This document shows, piece by piece, positions 23,681 through 31,212 of a stretch of 32,078 nt of DNA. Within the stretch, counting starts at the first letter, position 1. Each line of letters begins with the position of its first letter. This DNA is from Leptolinea sp. UBA5366 (GTDB lineage Bacteria > Chloroflexota > Anaerolineae > Anaerolineales > Anaerolineaceae), in the NCBI GenBank assembly GCA_002407845.1, contig DHPK01000032.1, positions 23,640 through 55,717 on the forward strand, given 5' to 3'. A program made the position numbers and the translations under genes. A model generated the notes under the pieces. That model had not been told where the DNA came from and searched no databases. It saw only the letters and a program-made list of their open reading frames with translations.

Positions 23681-24663
23681 CAACCCGCGAACCTGCATTT
23701 CATATTGGAAACATTCCGGTCTGCGGCGTGACAATGCTCGCGCCGATGGACGGCTACAGTGACAGTCCTTTCCGGCAAATCACACGTTCGCTTGGATCAG
23801 CCGTCTCATTCACTGAGTTCATTAACGCTATGGAAGTTGTTTCAAAGAACAGCAAATATGGCAAACGCTGCAGCTATCAAGAAATGGAACGCCCCGTCTG
23901 TATCCAGTTATTTGACAATGATGCTGATCGCCTCCTGGCTGCTGCCAAACGGATCGAAACCCTCTTTCATCCTGACTGGATCGATATTAACATGGGATGT
24001 TCCGTCTCACAGGTCGCCAATCGCGGTGCAGGTGTTGGACTGTTAAAAAACCCGATGCTGGTCGGTCAAGTCATCGACAGCCTTGTCCGGAATTTATCGG
24101 TTCCGGTGACTGCGAAGATTCGTTTGGGGTGGGATACTGAATCCGTCAACTATCTGGAAGTCGGGAGGATCCTTGAAGAGAGCGGAGCAGCGGCTGTCGC
24201 GCTGCATGCCAGAACTGGAGACCAATTGTTTCATGGCTCCGCAGACTGGGACGCGATCGCCCAGCTCAAACAAGCGTTAAACATTCCTGTGATCGGCAAC
24301 GGGGACATCCAGACAGTTGCCGACATCCGCCAAATGCTGGATCACACGCGCTGTGACGGGGTCATGATCGGACGTGCTGCAATCGCGAATCCCTGGATTT
24401 TTGCCGGATATGACATTCCGGATGTACCAGCTTCCCTTTTTAAATCGACAGTCTTCATGCACCTGAAGCTAATGAAAGATTATCACGATCCTGTCCGCGG
24501 CTGTGTTGTATTTCGCAAGTATGCAAAAAAATACCTGACACACCTGGGTGTTGACAAAACAGCCATTCGAAATCTGCTCACAACGGTCGATCCAGACCAA
24601 TTTACTGCAAAATTTCATCAGCTTGTCGATGATTATTCAGTGGAACCTGGAGAATTGAAATAA
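23659..24663 (+). CDS. dus: tRNA-dihydrouridine synthase
   Basis: 334 residues of the Dus family, FMN enzymes that reduce uridines in the tRNA D-loop with NADPH. The TIM-barrel opening MLAPMDGYSDSPFR lies at 26-39, the catalytic cysteine is Cys114 in DINMGCS, and VTAKIRLGW near 153, ALHARTGDQLFHGSADWD near 184, GNGDIQT near 216 and MIGRAAIANPWIF near 239 are standard blocks. Two details differ from the commonest sequence: GCS instead of GCP around the cysteine, and NRGAG where many members have RKxAG. The ATG overlaps the upstream hypothetical gene by 22 bases; the next gene starts one base after the stop codon, so all three form an operon. Confidence 0.94.
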   Translation: MAFLTDVTTREPAFHIGNIPVCGVTMLAPMDGYSDSPFRQITRSLGSAVSFTEFINAMEVVSKNSKYGKRCSYQEMERPVCIQLFDNDADRLLAAAKRIETLFHPDWIDINMGCSVSQVANRGAGVGLLKNPMLVGQVIDSLVRNLSVPVTAKIRLGWDTESVNYLEVGRILEESGAAAVALHARTGDQLFHGSADWDAIAQLKQALNIPVIGNGDIQTVADIRQMLDHTRCDGVMIGRAAIANPWIFAGYDIPDVPASLFKSTVFMHLKLMKDYHDPVRGCVVFRKYAKKYLTHLGVDKTAIRNLLTTVDPDQFTAKFHQLVDDYSVEPGELK

Positions 24664-25191
24664 ATGGAAAACAACGACCTTAAAAATATTTTTTCCGAAT
24701 CTGAATGGGAACAACTGTGTGATCGCTGTGGAATCTGCTGTTTTTACAAACTCGAGGATGCTGACACGAATGAAATCTTTTACACCCGGGTTGTCTGTCC
24801 GCTTTTTGATGCCGAAACCAGTTTATGCGTTAACTATGCGCAACGCTTTGATTTGATGCCAAGCTGTGTGAAAATCGCGCCTGAGACGATGGAGCGACTG
24901 AATCAATGGCTCCCCTGGCACTGCGCTTATCGTTGTGTCTACGAACGCAGACCGCTGCCCGTTTGGCACCCGATCATGAAGGCTCCGGTTCAGAATGCTG
25001 ATCTTCTGAAAAAGATTGAAGCACGCTGCACGCAGCGCCCGGTAAAGCATGCCGGATTGTCCATAGATGAAATCCAACGGGTTAAAAATATTGCCGTCAA
25101 AGCGATTTTGGATGATCAGTTTGATAACCAGCTGATCGAAAATGTCTTGTTGGAAAAAGATCTGACTGAAGCTATCAAGAAAATTGTCTGA
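24664..25191 (+). CDS. YcgN-type cysteine-cluster protein (UPF0260)
   Basis: 175 residues. The cysteine pattern CDRCGICC at 19-26, CPLFDAETSLC near 50-60, PSCV near 72 and WHCAYRC near 88-94 identifies the YcgN family within the CxxCxxCC zinc/iron-chelating domain superfamily. Such clusters probably bind a metal or Fe-S centre; the cellular role is not known. The ATG follows the dus stop with no gap (TAAATG, ATG at 24664). The last 17 bases overlap the 3' end of the convergent ANKH-like gene. No signal peptide or membrane segment is present. Confidence 0.92.
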   Translation: MENNDLKNIFSESEWEQLCDRCGICCFYKLEDADTNEIFYTRVVCPLFDAETSLCVNYAQRFDLMPSCVKIAPETMERLNQWLPWHCAYRCVYERRPLPVWHPIMKAPVQNADLLKKIEARCTQRPVKHAGLSIDEIQRVKNIAVKAILDDQFDNQLIENVLLEKDLTEAIKKIV

Positions 25192-26482
25192 TAATACTTC
25201 TGGCGCGGAAAGCTGTCCACAGCATTTGCGCTGTCGTCGCGATGTTCATGCCGAACAGAATCACAAAGATGCCTTCCCAGCGCTGAGTCTTGATGCCAAT
25301 TCCGAAAATGATCAGCATCAGGAATAAAAACAGGAGCAGAGATTCAAGAAATCCCGAGGTCTTTTTGCCAGCCAGCAGAATCGCCTGAAAAAAGTTCAGC
25401 ATCGCATTCACCAACGGGATCAAGAAGATCAGCGGCAAAGCTTGTTTCGCCAAAGCCACCAAGTTTGGCGGCAGCGAAGACAGATTGATAAACCAGAAAT
25501 CACCCAGCGGTGTCAGTAAGATCAACAAATAGAGAAATGAACAGAACAACCCGATAAAAAAGGTGAATTTGCGGGTAACTGTGTAGTAGCCTTCTTTGGC
25601 AACCACTGACAGCGTCGTTTCGTTACAGGCATTTCCGAATGAGCGCAGGATATTTATCATGCCGGAAAGAACCGGCCAGACAGCTAAGGATGCAATCGGA
25701 TTAACCATGCGGCTCATAGCAGCGCTGCCAAGCGACATCCATCCCAAATTGATCAACTGTGTTGGCACCAGCGGAGCGGTGAATGAGAACAGCTCTTTCC
25801 AACTAATCAGGTCTTTTTCTTCCCCATCCGGCAGATAAGCTGCGGCGACTTTTACCCCGACCTTGCCAATATAGATCGCTTCAGCAACCACACCGACTGC
25901 CAGCGCAGAACCGCCGACGATTGCGCCGGTCAGATGATCTCTGAAGAAGTAACCAATAAACAGCGTCGAAAGCAGGCAAATCATCCGGATAAAGGTTCCA
26001 ACTGTAACTTTTTTTGAGAACCCGCAATAAATCAGAATGCCTTGGTAAAAACGGCGAAACCCGATTGCCCAGGTCCAAGGCAACATAATCATCAGCCCGA
26101 TCCGGGCATTCGCGAGGATTTCAGGCGGTGCGCCAATGATGTCCCGAACAACGACATAATACAAAGGAGTGAACGCGACTAACGCGTGCACAATCGTCAG
26201 CGCAGCACACATTGTCATCATAAACTTGTACAGTCTGCGGTAATTAACTTTATCCTTGCACAATGCCAGCGACATTGACAGCATCATGATGATCGGGGCT
26301 TCGATGATTAATGAAATTGGATAGACGATACTGCCATGCGCGGCTAAGTTTATTTCGGGATCTGCCATGCGGCTGACGATGGCTGAAACAGACGGGTTAT
26401 CGACAGCCATGAATAGCCAGCTGAACGCCAATGGCCAAAATATATTAAAGACAATTTTCATCCTCTCGCGTTCAGTTGCCAT
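25175..26482 (-). CDS. ANKH-like MOP-superfamily membrane transporter
   Basis: 435 residues with about twelve hydrophobic segments. The opening FNIFWPLAFSWLFMAVDNPSVSAIVSRMADPEINLAAHG, followed by the IIEAPIIMMLSMSLAL and WAIGFRRFYQGILIY blocks, resembles bacterial relatives of the animal progressive ankylosis protein ANKH within the MATE/MOP transporter superfamily. ANKH moves pyrophosphate-related or nucleotide/citrate-type anions out of animal cells; the bacterial substrate is not known. The start at ATG 26482 is the first Met of the conserved region. The gene is divergent from the glycosyltransferase-like gene and overlaps the YcgN-type gene tail-to-tail by 17 bases. A general multidrug or lipid-intermediate transporter remains possible. 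Confidence 0.85.
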   Translation of the reverse strand: MATERERMKIVFNIFWPLAFSWLFMAVDNPSVSAIVSRMADPEINLAAHGSIVYPISLIIEAPIIMMLSMSLALCKDKVNYRRLYKFMMTMCAALTIVHALVAFTPLYYVVVRDIIGAPPEILANARIGLMIMLPWTWAIGFRRFYQGILIYCGFSKKVTVGTFIRMICLLSTLFIGYFFRDHLTGAIVGGSALAVGVVAEAIYIGKVGVKVAAAYLPDGEEKDLISWKELFSFTAPLVPTQLINLGWMSLGSAAMSRMVNPIASLAVWPVLSGMINILRSFGNACNETTLSVVAKEGYYTVTRKFTFFIGLFCSFLYLLILLTPLGDFWFINLSSLPPNLVALAKQALPLIFLIPLVNAMLNFFQAILLAGKKTSGFLESLLLFLFLMLIIFGIGIKTQRWEGIFVILFGMNIATTAQMLWTAFRARSIIRQFS

Positions 26483-26558
26483 ATGCCTTCAATTGTACTC
26501 GCTGCAGTCGTTTTTCTGAGGAAATTTGATAATAAAGTGCCATAAAGGATAATAAATT

Positions 26559-26588
26559 TTGTTCCCGCAATTCCAGCTATGGTATCAT
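26559..26588 (+). promoter_or_regulatory. Possible promoter of the glycosyltransferase-like gene
   Basis: TTGTTC at 26559-26564 and TATCAT at 26583-26588 are 18 bases apart. The predicted start of transcription, near 26595, is only about five bases before ATG 26600, which would make the message leaderless or nearly so. Confidence 0.45.
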
Positions 26589-26599
26589 AGTTGGGTTTT

Positions 26600-27751
26600 A
26601 TGGAAAGTTCTATCGGCAAAATGCCGCCCCGGATTGCTTATTTTATCTCATCGCATGGGTTTGGCCACGCTGCGCGCAGTGCTGCAATCATTACCGCATT
26701 GTTGGATCAGAATCCCTCTATCGAAATTGATATCTATAGTGAGACTCCGGAATGGTTTTTTATTGAATCATCGGCTGGTTATGCGAATTATTTCAAAATG
26801 CAAACCGATATCGGCGTAACGCAGCGTTCTCCAATGGAAATGGACATTCCTGACACATTGAATCGTGTCACAATGTTCTTAGACAGCCTGCCCGCAGCTT
26901 CCGAACAACTAGCCCGAACATTGCTTGAAAGAAACTATACAGGCATCATCGCCGACATTTCTCCGCTCGGGATTGCTGCAGCCAAAAAAGCTGGGATTCC
27001 CTGTATACTGTTTGAAAATTTTACCTGGGACTGGATATATCAGCCCTTTACGAATGGGTATCCGAACTTTCATGGAGTGATCAGACAGCTTAAATCAATT
27101 TTTGAACAAGCTGATTTTCACGCTCAGTTCATTCCTGCATGTCAGCCAGACGCAACCGCAAATCTTACCATTCCGCCATGCAGCCGCAAGACTAAACAGA
27201 CAGCTGCAGCGACAAGGCAAAAACTCGGCATCAAACAGAATGAGAAACTAGGGCTGATCAGCATGGGCGGTATTCCTGATTCATTCGCTTTAAATCAAAT
27301 TGGAGAACTGCCCAATCCTGCAATTCGTCTTGCTTTTGTTGGGAGTTTTACGCAGTTTGAAAATCGGGGTTCGACAATTTGCATTCCGCACCAGTCAGAT
27401 TTTTATCATCCTGATCTGGTGGAAGCTGCTGATTTCGTCATCGGCAAAGCTGGATACAGCACCATGGCTGAGATTTATAACGCAGCAAAGCCTTTTGGCT
27501 ACCTGCTTCGACCTGATTTCAGAGAATCTACAATTTTAGGCGAATTTCTTTCCAGCTTGCCTTATACAACTGCCGTTTCACAGGCTGATTTCGATTGTCT
27601 TAATCTGTCAAAACCAATTGAATTTCTTCTGTCGGATGTAAATTTCCCGCGTCCAGCGCTCAACGGCAGCAAAATCGCAGCAGATTTCGTTATTGATTGC
27701 TTCAAACTGGAACGATCGTTTCCTCGTTCTGCGTCAGAATTTCCAAACTGA
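26600..27751 (+). CDS. Glycosyltransferase-like protein (GT-B type, MurG/arabinokinase-N-like)
   Basis: 383 residues from ATG 26600; an in-frame TTG lies at 26591. The N-terminal ISSHGFGHAARSAAI at about 16-30 is the glycine/histidine loop of nucleotide-sugar GT-B enzymes and of the N-terminal domain of L-arabinokinase-type proteins. The second Rossmann half carries KLGLISMGGIP near 215, and the donor-binding C-terminal motif is VEAADFVIGKAGYSTMAEI near 275, as in MurG-like proteins. Donor and acceptor cannot be read. No ribosome-binding site is visible. The 3' end overlaps the convergent yigZ gene by 50 bases, all inside the C-terminal tails of both proteins. Confidence 0.85.
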   Translation: MESSIGKMPPRIAYFISSHGFGHAARSAAIITALLDQNPSIEIDIYSETPEWFFIESSAGYANYFKMQTDIGVTQRSPMEMDIPDTLNRVTMFLDSLPAASEQLARTLLERNYTGIIADISPLGIAAAKKAGIPCILFENFTWDWIYQPFTNGYPNFHGVIRQLKSIFEQADFHAQFIPACQPDATANLTIPPCSRKTKQTAAATRQKLGIKQNEKLGLISMGGIPDSFALNQIGELPNPAIRLAFVGSFTQFENRGSTICIPHQSDFYHPDLVEAADFVIGKAGYSTMAEIYNAAKPFGYLLRPDFRESTILGEFLSSLPYTTAVSQADFDCLNLSKPIEFLLSDVNFPRPALNGSKIAADFVIDCFKLERSFPRSASEFPN

Positions 27752-28376
27752 CCTTTCCATTCGTCAATTCAATCAGATCAGCTTCGAGCGATTTCATTTG
27801 ATTCGAAAGACAGCGGGCTCGGATCAGAACCTGATCAGTGAAAACTTCTTCGATAATTGAAACCTGCTGGTCTGCAAGATGTAACTTGATCCGCTCAAAC
27901 ATTCCATATTCAAGCGAAAACTGGAAGGTATCAGTCAGGAGCTTTTCGGCTCTTGGCACTTCATTCAGCACCGCTTTTGCGGCATCCGAATAGGCGCGAA
28001 CCAGTCCGCCGATTCCCAGTTTTGTGCCGCCAAAATAGCGCGTGACGACGACCACAATATCGCCAAATCCGCTGCCCTGCAGCACGGATAGGATCGGACG
28101 ACCGGATGACCCAGATGGCTCGCCATCATCGCTGCAGTACGCCATCGTTGAGGCTCCATGCCCGATGATATATGCTGGCACGTGATGATTGGCAGCCGGG
28201 TGCTCATTTTGGATCGATATAATAAATGCACGGGCGTCCTCGCTGCTGAATACTGGTGCGCAAACTGCAATAAATCGGGAGTTAACGACCGTAATTTCGG
28301 TTTCAGTCCGCTCTGCCGGAATGAGTTTTCTGATTTCCGCTGGCAGTTGCGGAACATTCTTTCGATCTTTCGCCAT
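27702..28376 (-). CDS. yigZ: YigZ/IMPACT family protein
   Basis: 224 residues from ATG 28376, four bases after the stop of the upstream gene on the same strand; the frame is open further back but overlaps that gene. The UPF0029/IMPACT domain is clear: SRFIAVCAPVFS near 33, HVPAYIIG, SDDGEPSGSSGRPIL near 83 and the signature VVTRYFGGTKLGIGGLVRAY near 110. The family includes E. coli YigZ and eukaryotic IMPACT, which acts on GCN1-linked translational control. The bacterial role is not settled. A C-terminal ferredoxin-like domain of about 80 residues follows. It overlaps the convergent glycosyltransferase-like gene by 50 bases. Confidence 0.93.
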   Translation of the reverse strand: MAKDRKNVPQLPAEIRKLIPAERTETEITVVNSRFIAVCAPVFSSEDARAFIISIQNEHPAANHHVPAYIIGHGASTMAYCSDDGEPSGSSGRPILSVLQGSGFGDIVVVVTRYFGGTKLGIGGLVRAYSDAAKAVLNEVPRAEKLLTDTFQFSLEYGMFERIKLHLADQQVSIIEEVFTDQVLIRARCLSNQMKSLEADLIELTNGKVSLEILTQNEETIVPV

Positions 28377-28380
28377 AAAC

Positions 28381-28800
28381 TCAGGATTTCTTTTTTTGCA
28401 AGGCATCCCAGGCGCCGACCCAGGGAGTGCCAATCCGGTGATTCGGTGAAATCGTGATATCACTCAATGCCTGACTCAGAGCGACCAGATCAGGGATAAT
28501 CTTTGCATAATCTTCCGTATAAACGTTTTCACGGATCCGATCAGCCAGCAATTGCGCCCAATCCCATTCCATGCGAAAACGGTCCGCTTTCAGCCAATAG
28601 CCGCGCTTTTCCCAGGCAAGTGCAGATTCGTCAATTGTTTCAGTGATCCGTTCGAGACTGAGCAGGATAAAAGCGATCAGGTCTCGCGATTTTTGATCCG
28701 GTTCCTGAAGTTTCATCAGCTCGCGAATAGCCAAAACCAGACCCTTCTTTAATCGTGTTCTCTCCGTTCCAGCGTTTTCTGTGTTGATTACCCGGCTCAT
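28381..28800 (-). CDS. Hypothetical protein
   Basis: 139 residues, no family recognised. The start ATG 28800 follows AAAGGAAATGAG. The protein appears largely alpha-helical and soluble, with LIAFILLSLERITETIDESALAWEKRGYWLKADRF-type helical stretches in the middle and many aromatic residues (WEKRGYW, EWDWAQL). No signal peptide, metal motif or membrane segment is seen. It is followed by yigZ after four bases on the same strand and diverges from the serine hydrolase gene. Its coding status is supported by the good ribosome-binding site, tight coupling to yigZ and normal codon use. Confidence 0.75.
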   Translation of the reverse strand: MSRVINTENAGTERTRLKKGLVLAIRELMKLQEPDQKSRDLIAFILLSLERITETIDESALAWEKRGYWLKADRFRMEWDWAQLLADRIRENVYTEDYAKIIPDLVALSQALSDITISPNHRIGTPWVGAWDALQKKKS

Positions 28801-28912
28801 CTCATTTCCTTTGCTCCGCTTTACTCTTAGATTCGTACGAATTATACAATATGAATTTCCTGTGAGACTTATTTACGGATGTTCGGGACGTGTAAGGGGA
28901 TTTCCTGATAAA

Positions 28913-30418
28913 ATGAAACAGGATTTATCTATGTCAACTAAAAACCGCATTGGCTTTCTGGCAATTTCATTATCCTTGTTCTTCTTTGCCTTTGTCTTGT
29001 TCTTCATCGGTCGGTCTTCATTTTATGCGCAATGCGCTTCTTTCCCAGCTGGTTCTCTTCTTGGTCCTATCGATTTAACGGGAAAAACAGCAGATCAGGC
29101 GGCAGACGCTTTGTCCAGCCTGAATGAAATTCCTCTCGATCTGGTCTATCAAGATCAGCATATCCAGGTCTTACCCACCGAACTCGGCATTCAAATCGCT
29201 CAGGACGGAATTCGGGAGTCCCTTCACCAGCAGCTCACCAGCTATTGCGGAACCGATCAGCTCTTCAGTTCTTTTTTCAGTCGGACGAATAATCATCCCG
29301 TTAAATTGGAATTGAGCTGCAACATTTCCGAAGATCAGATTCGAACCTATCTTGAGAATGAGATTTCCCCTCGCTATGATCATGCTGCCATGCCTAAACT
29401 GCCTGATCCGGGAGCGTCATTCTTTGTCGCAGGAAGCGATGGGCAAAAGCTCGATCTCGACGCCGCTGTCGCAGCGATCAGCACCTCCGCCTGCAATTTT
29501 GAGAACAGGACTGTGACTTTGCCTGTCGAAATTGACCCTGAACCGCCTGCTAACATCGAGAATCTCGAAATCATCCTGAAACACATCATCGATCAAAACC
29601 AGGATTCCGGACAAGTCACCGAAATCTATCTGATCGATCCGCAGACAGAAAGCACATTCGATATTGCCCGAATCAACAACGCAGACATCGCCCCGGAAAT
29701 TGCATTTACTGCAGCCAGCACAATCAAAGTGCCTGTGATGATATCTTCCTTCCGCCGCATGGAAGGGGAACCCAATGCAGTCACCCGGCGTCAGCTGGAA
29801 ATGATGATCACCGAGTCTAAAAACGATCAGACTGACTGGCTGATGCAAAACATTGTGGGGGGCGACCGTGCTCCGGAAATTGTTACTGGAGACCTTGAAG
29901 AACTCGGTTTGACCAACACTTTTCTGGCAGGCTATTTTTACTTCGGAGCGCCGCTGCTGAATCTGGTTAAGACTGATGCTAATTCGCGTACGGATATCAA
30001 TCTCAAACCGGACATCTACAATCAGACAACAGCCAAAGAAATGGCTCAGCTGATGAATGGCATCTACCGCTGTGATAAATTCAATGATGGAATTCTGATC
30101 GATAGGTTCAACGGAGAAGTCTCGCAGGATGAATGCGCCTTCATGCTAAACCTGCTGAGAAACAATCATCTGCCTTATCTGATTTCTGCCGGTGTGCCTG
30201 AAGAAGTGCCAGTCGCTCATAAACATGGCTGGATTGAGGAAGCAGATGGTCTGCTCCACACAATGAGTAATGTCGCCGTGGTCAATTCCCCTAACGGCGA
30301 TTACATCCTCAGTATTTTTACTTATCATCCAACGAATTTAATTTTTGAAAAAGGAAATGTGCTTTTTAGCCGAATTTCCGACATGGTTTACAAGTATTTC
30401 AACCCGGTCAGTCCGTAA
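28913..30418 (+). CDS. Membrane-anchored class-A beta-lactamase-like serine hydrolase
   Basis: 501 residues from ATG 28913 (AAGGGGA upstream); an in-frame ATG at 28931 is an alternative. An N-terminal membrane segment at about 14-33 anchors or exports the protein. Residues about 45-230 form a region resembling the paired peptidoglycan-binding-like modules of VanW/YoaR-type wall proteins. The C-terminal domain has the three serine-hydrolase motifs: S269-T-I-K272, S302-K-N304 and K437-H-G439 in place of SxxK, SxN and KTG. Class A lactamases normally also have a Glu-containing omega loop, which I could not identify. A D,D-peptidase or wall-linked hydrolase is at least as likely as antibiotic resistance. 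It ends 11 bases before the convergent regulator gene. Confidence 0.85.
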   Translation: MKQDLSMSTKNRIGFLAISLSLFFFAFVLFFIGRSSFYAQCASFPAGSLLGPIDLTGKTADQAADALSSLNEIPLDLVYQDQHIQVLPTELGIQIAQDGIRESLHQQLTSYCGTDQLFSSFFSRTNNHPVKLELSCNISEDQIRTYLENEISPRYDHAAMPKLPDPGASFFVAGSDGQKLDLDAAVAAISTSACNFENRTVTLPVEIDPEPPANIENLEIILKHIIDQNQDSGQVTEIYLIDPQTESTFDIARINNADIAPEIAFTAASTIKVPVMISSFRRMEGEPNAVTRRQLEMMITESKNDQTDWLMQNIVGGDRAPEIVTGDLEELGLTNTFLAGYFYFGAPLLNLVKTDANSRTDINLKPDIYNQTTAKEMAQLMNGIYRCDKFNDGILIDRFNGEVSQDECAFMLNLLRNNHLPYLISAGVPEEVPVAHKHGWIEEADGLLHTMSNVAVVNSPNGDYILSIFTYHPTNLIFEKGNVLFSRISDMVYKYFNPVSP

Positions 30419-30429
30419 ATTTCAATCGC

Positions 30430-31083
30430 CTACAGATAATCTTTCAGGTTATGCTCAACGGCATACGCTGCAGCTTCCGCGCGATTGCTAGTTCCTAATT
30501 TGGAAAGAATGCTGCTGACATAATTTCTGACAGTTCCTTCACCCAAGAACAAAGATTTTGCAATTTCGCGGTTGGTCTTCCCCTCAGACACAAGGATCAG
30601 CACATGCTTTTCCTGCTGGCTCAGTATCGCGAAAGCAGAGGCTTCTTCTTCCTTCACGGCGCGTCTGACTTCCTGAAAAACGCGTTGGGTCACCAGCGGA
30701 TCCAGTAGCGCATCTCCACGTGCGACGGATTCAAGCGATCGGATCAGATCCTCGCTGCTGATTTGTTTCAGAAGATAACCGGATGCGCCAGCGCGAATTG
30801 CTGAAAACAGCATTTCATCTTCGGCATAAGACGTCAGCATCACGACTTTTATGTCAGGATATGTCTGGGTAATTTCCTCACATGCATCAATTCCTGATAC
30901 ACCTGGCAGACGAATGTCCATCAGTACGATATCTGGATGAAGTTTGCTAGCCGTTTCAATGGCTTCTTTAGAATTGCTGGCTTCCCCAACAACTGTAAAT
31001 CGGGGCTCCTGCTCGAGCAACGCTTTCAAGCCAAGTCTTACGACTTCATGATCATCAACAAGAACGATGCGCATTTTATTCAT
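30430..31083 (-). CDS. LuxR/NarL-family response regulator
   Basis: 217 residues. The receiver domain (1-120) has the acid pair Asp10/Asp11, the phosphoacceptor Asp56 in VLMDIRLPG, Thr84 in VVMLTSYAED, and Lys106 in GYLLKQIS. A linker leads to a LuxR-type helix-turn-helix at about 150-210 (LSQQEKHVLILVSEGKTNREIAKSLFLGEGTVRNYVSSILSKL, given here as family hallmark in parts). All key residues are present, so phosphorylation-controlled DNA binding is expected. No histidine kinase gene is in the window, so the partner is elsewhere. The ATG 31083 follows AGGAG. A promoter and an inverted repeat lie upstream in the divergent gap. Confidence 0.95.
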   Translation of the reverse strand: MNKMRIVLVDDHEVVRLGLKALLEQEPRFTVVGEASNSKEAIETASKLHPDIVLMDIRLPGVSGIDACEEITQTYPDIKVVMLTSYAEDEMLFSAIRAGASGYLLKQISSEDLIRSLESVARGDALLDPLVTQRVFQEVRRAVKEEEASAFAILSQQEKHVLILVSEGKTNREIAKSLFLGEGTVRNYVSSILSKLGTSNRAEAAAYAVEHNLKDYL

Positions 31084-31106
31084 TATCGGAACTCCTGGAT
31101 CAGCTA

Positions 31107-31135
31107 TCTAAATAAATAGTTTTTAATCCTGTCAA
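31107..31135 (-). promoter_or_regulatory. Promoter of the response-regulator gene
   Basis: On the minus strand a perfect TTGACA (31135-31130) is followed after 17 bases by TTTAGA (31112-31107). Transcription would begin near 31100, with the AGGAG and ATG of the regulator gene just downstream. Confidence 0.6.
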
Positions 31136-31140
31136 AATCA

Positions 31141-31166
31141 TGACATGTAATAAAATTTATATGTCA
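31141..31166. repeat. Inverted repeat in the divergent regulator/flavoprotein gap
   Basis: TGACAT (31141-31146) and ATGTCA (31161-31166) form an inverted repeat with a 14-base AT-rich centre; a few more bases inside also match. It lies just upstream of the minus-strand -35 box and could be an operator for one or both genes. Confidence 0.45.
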
Positions 31167-31212
31167 TAATAATCATTTCTAACTGACGTATTTCATTGTA
31201 CACTAAAAAACT

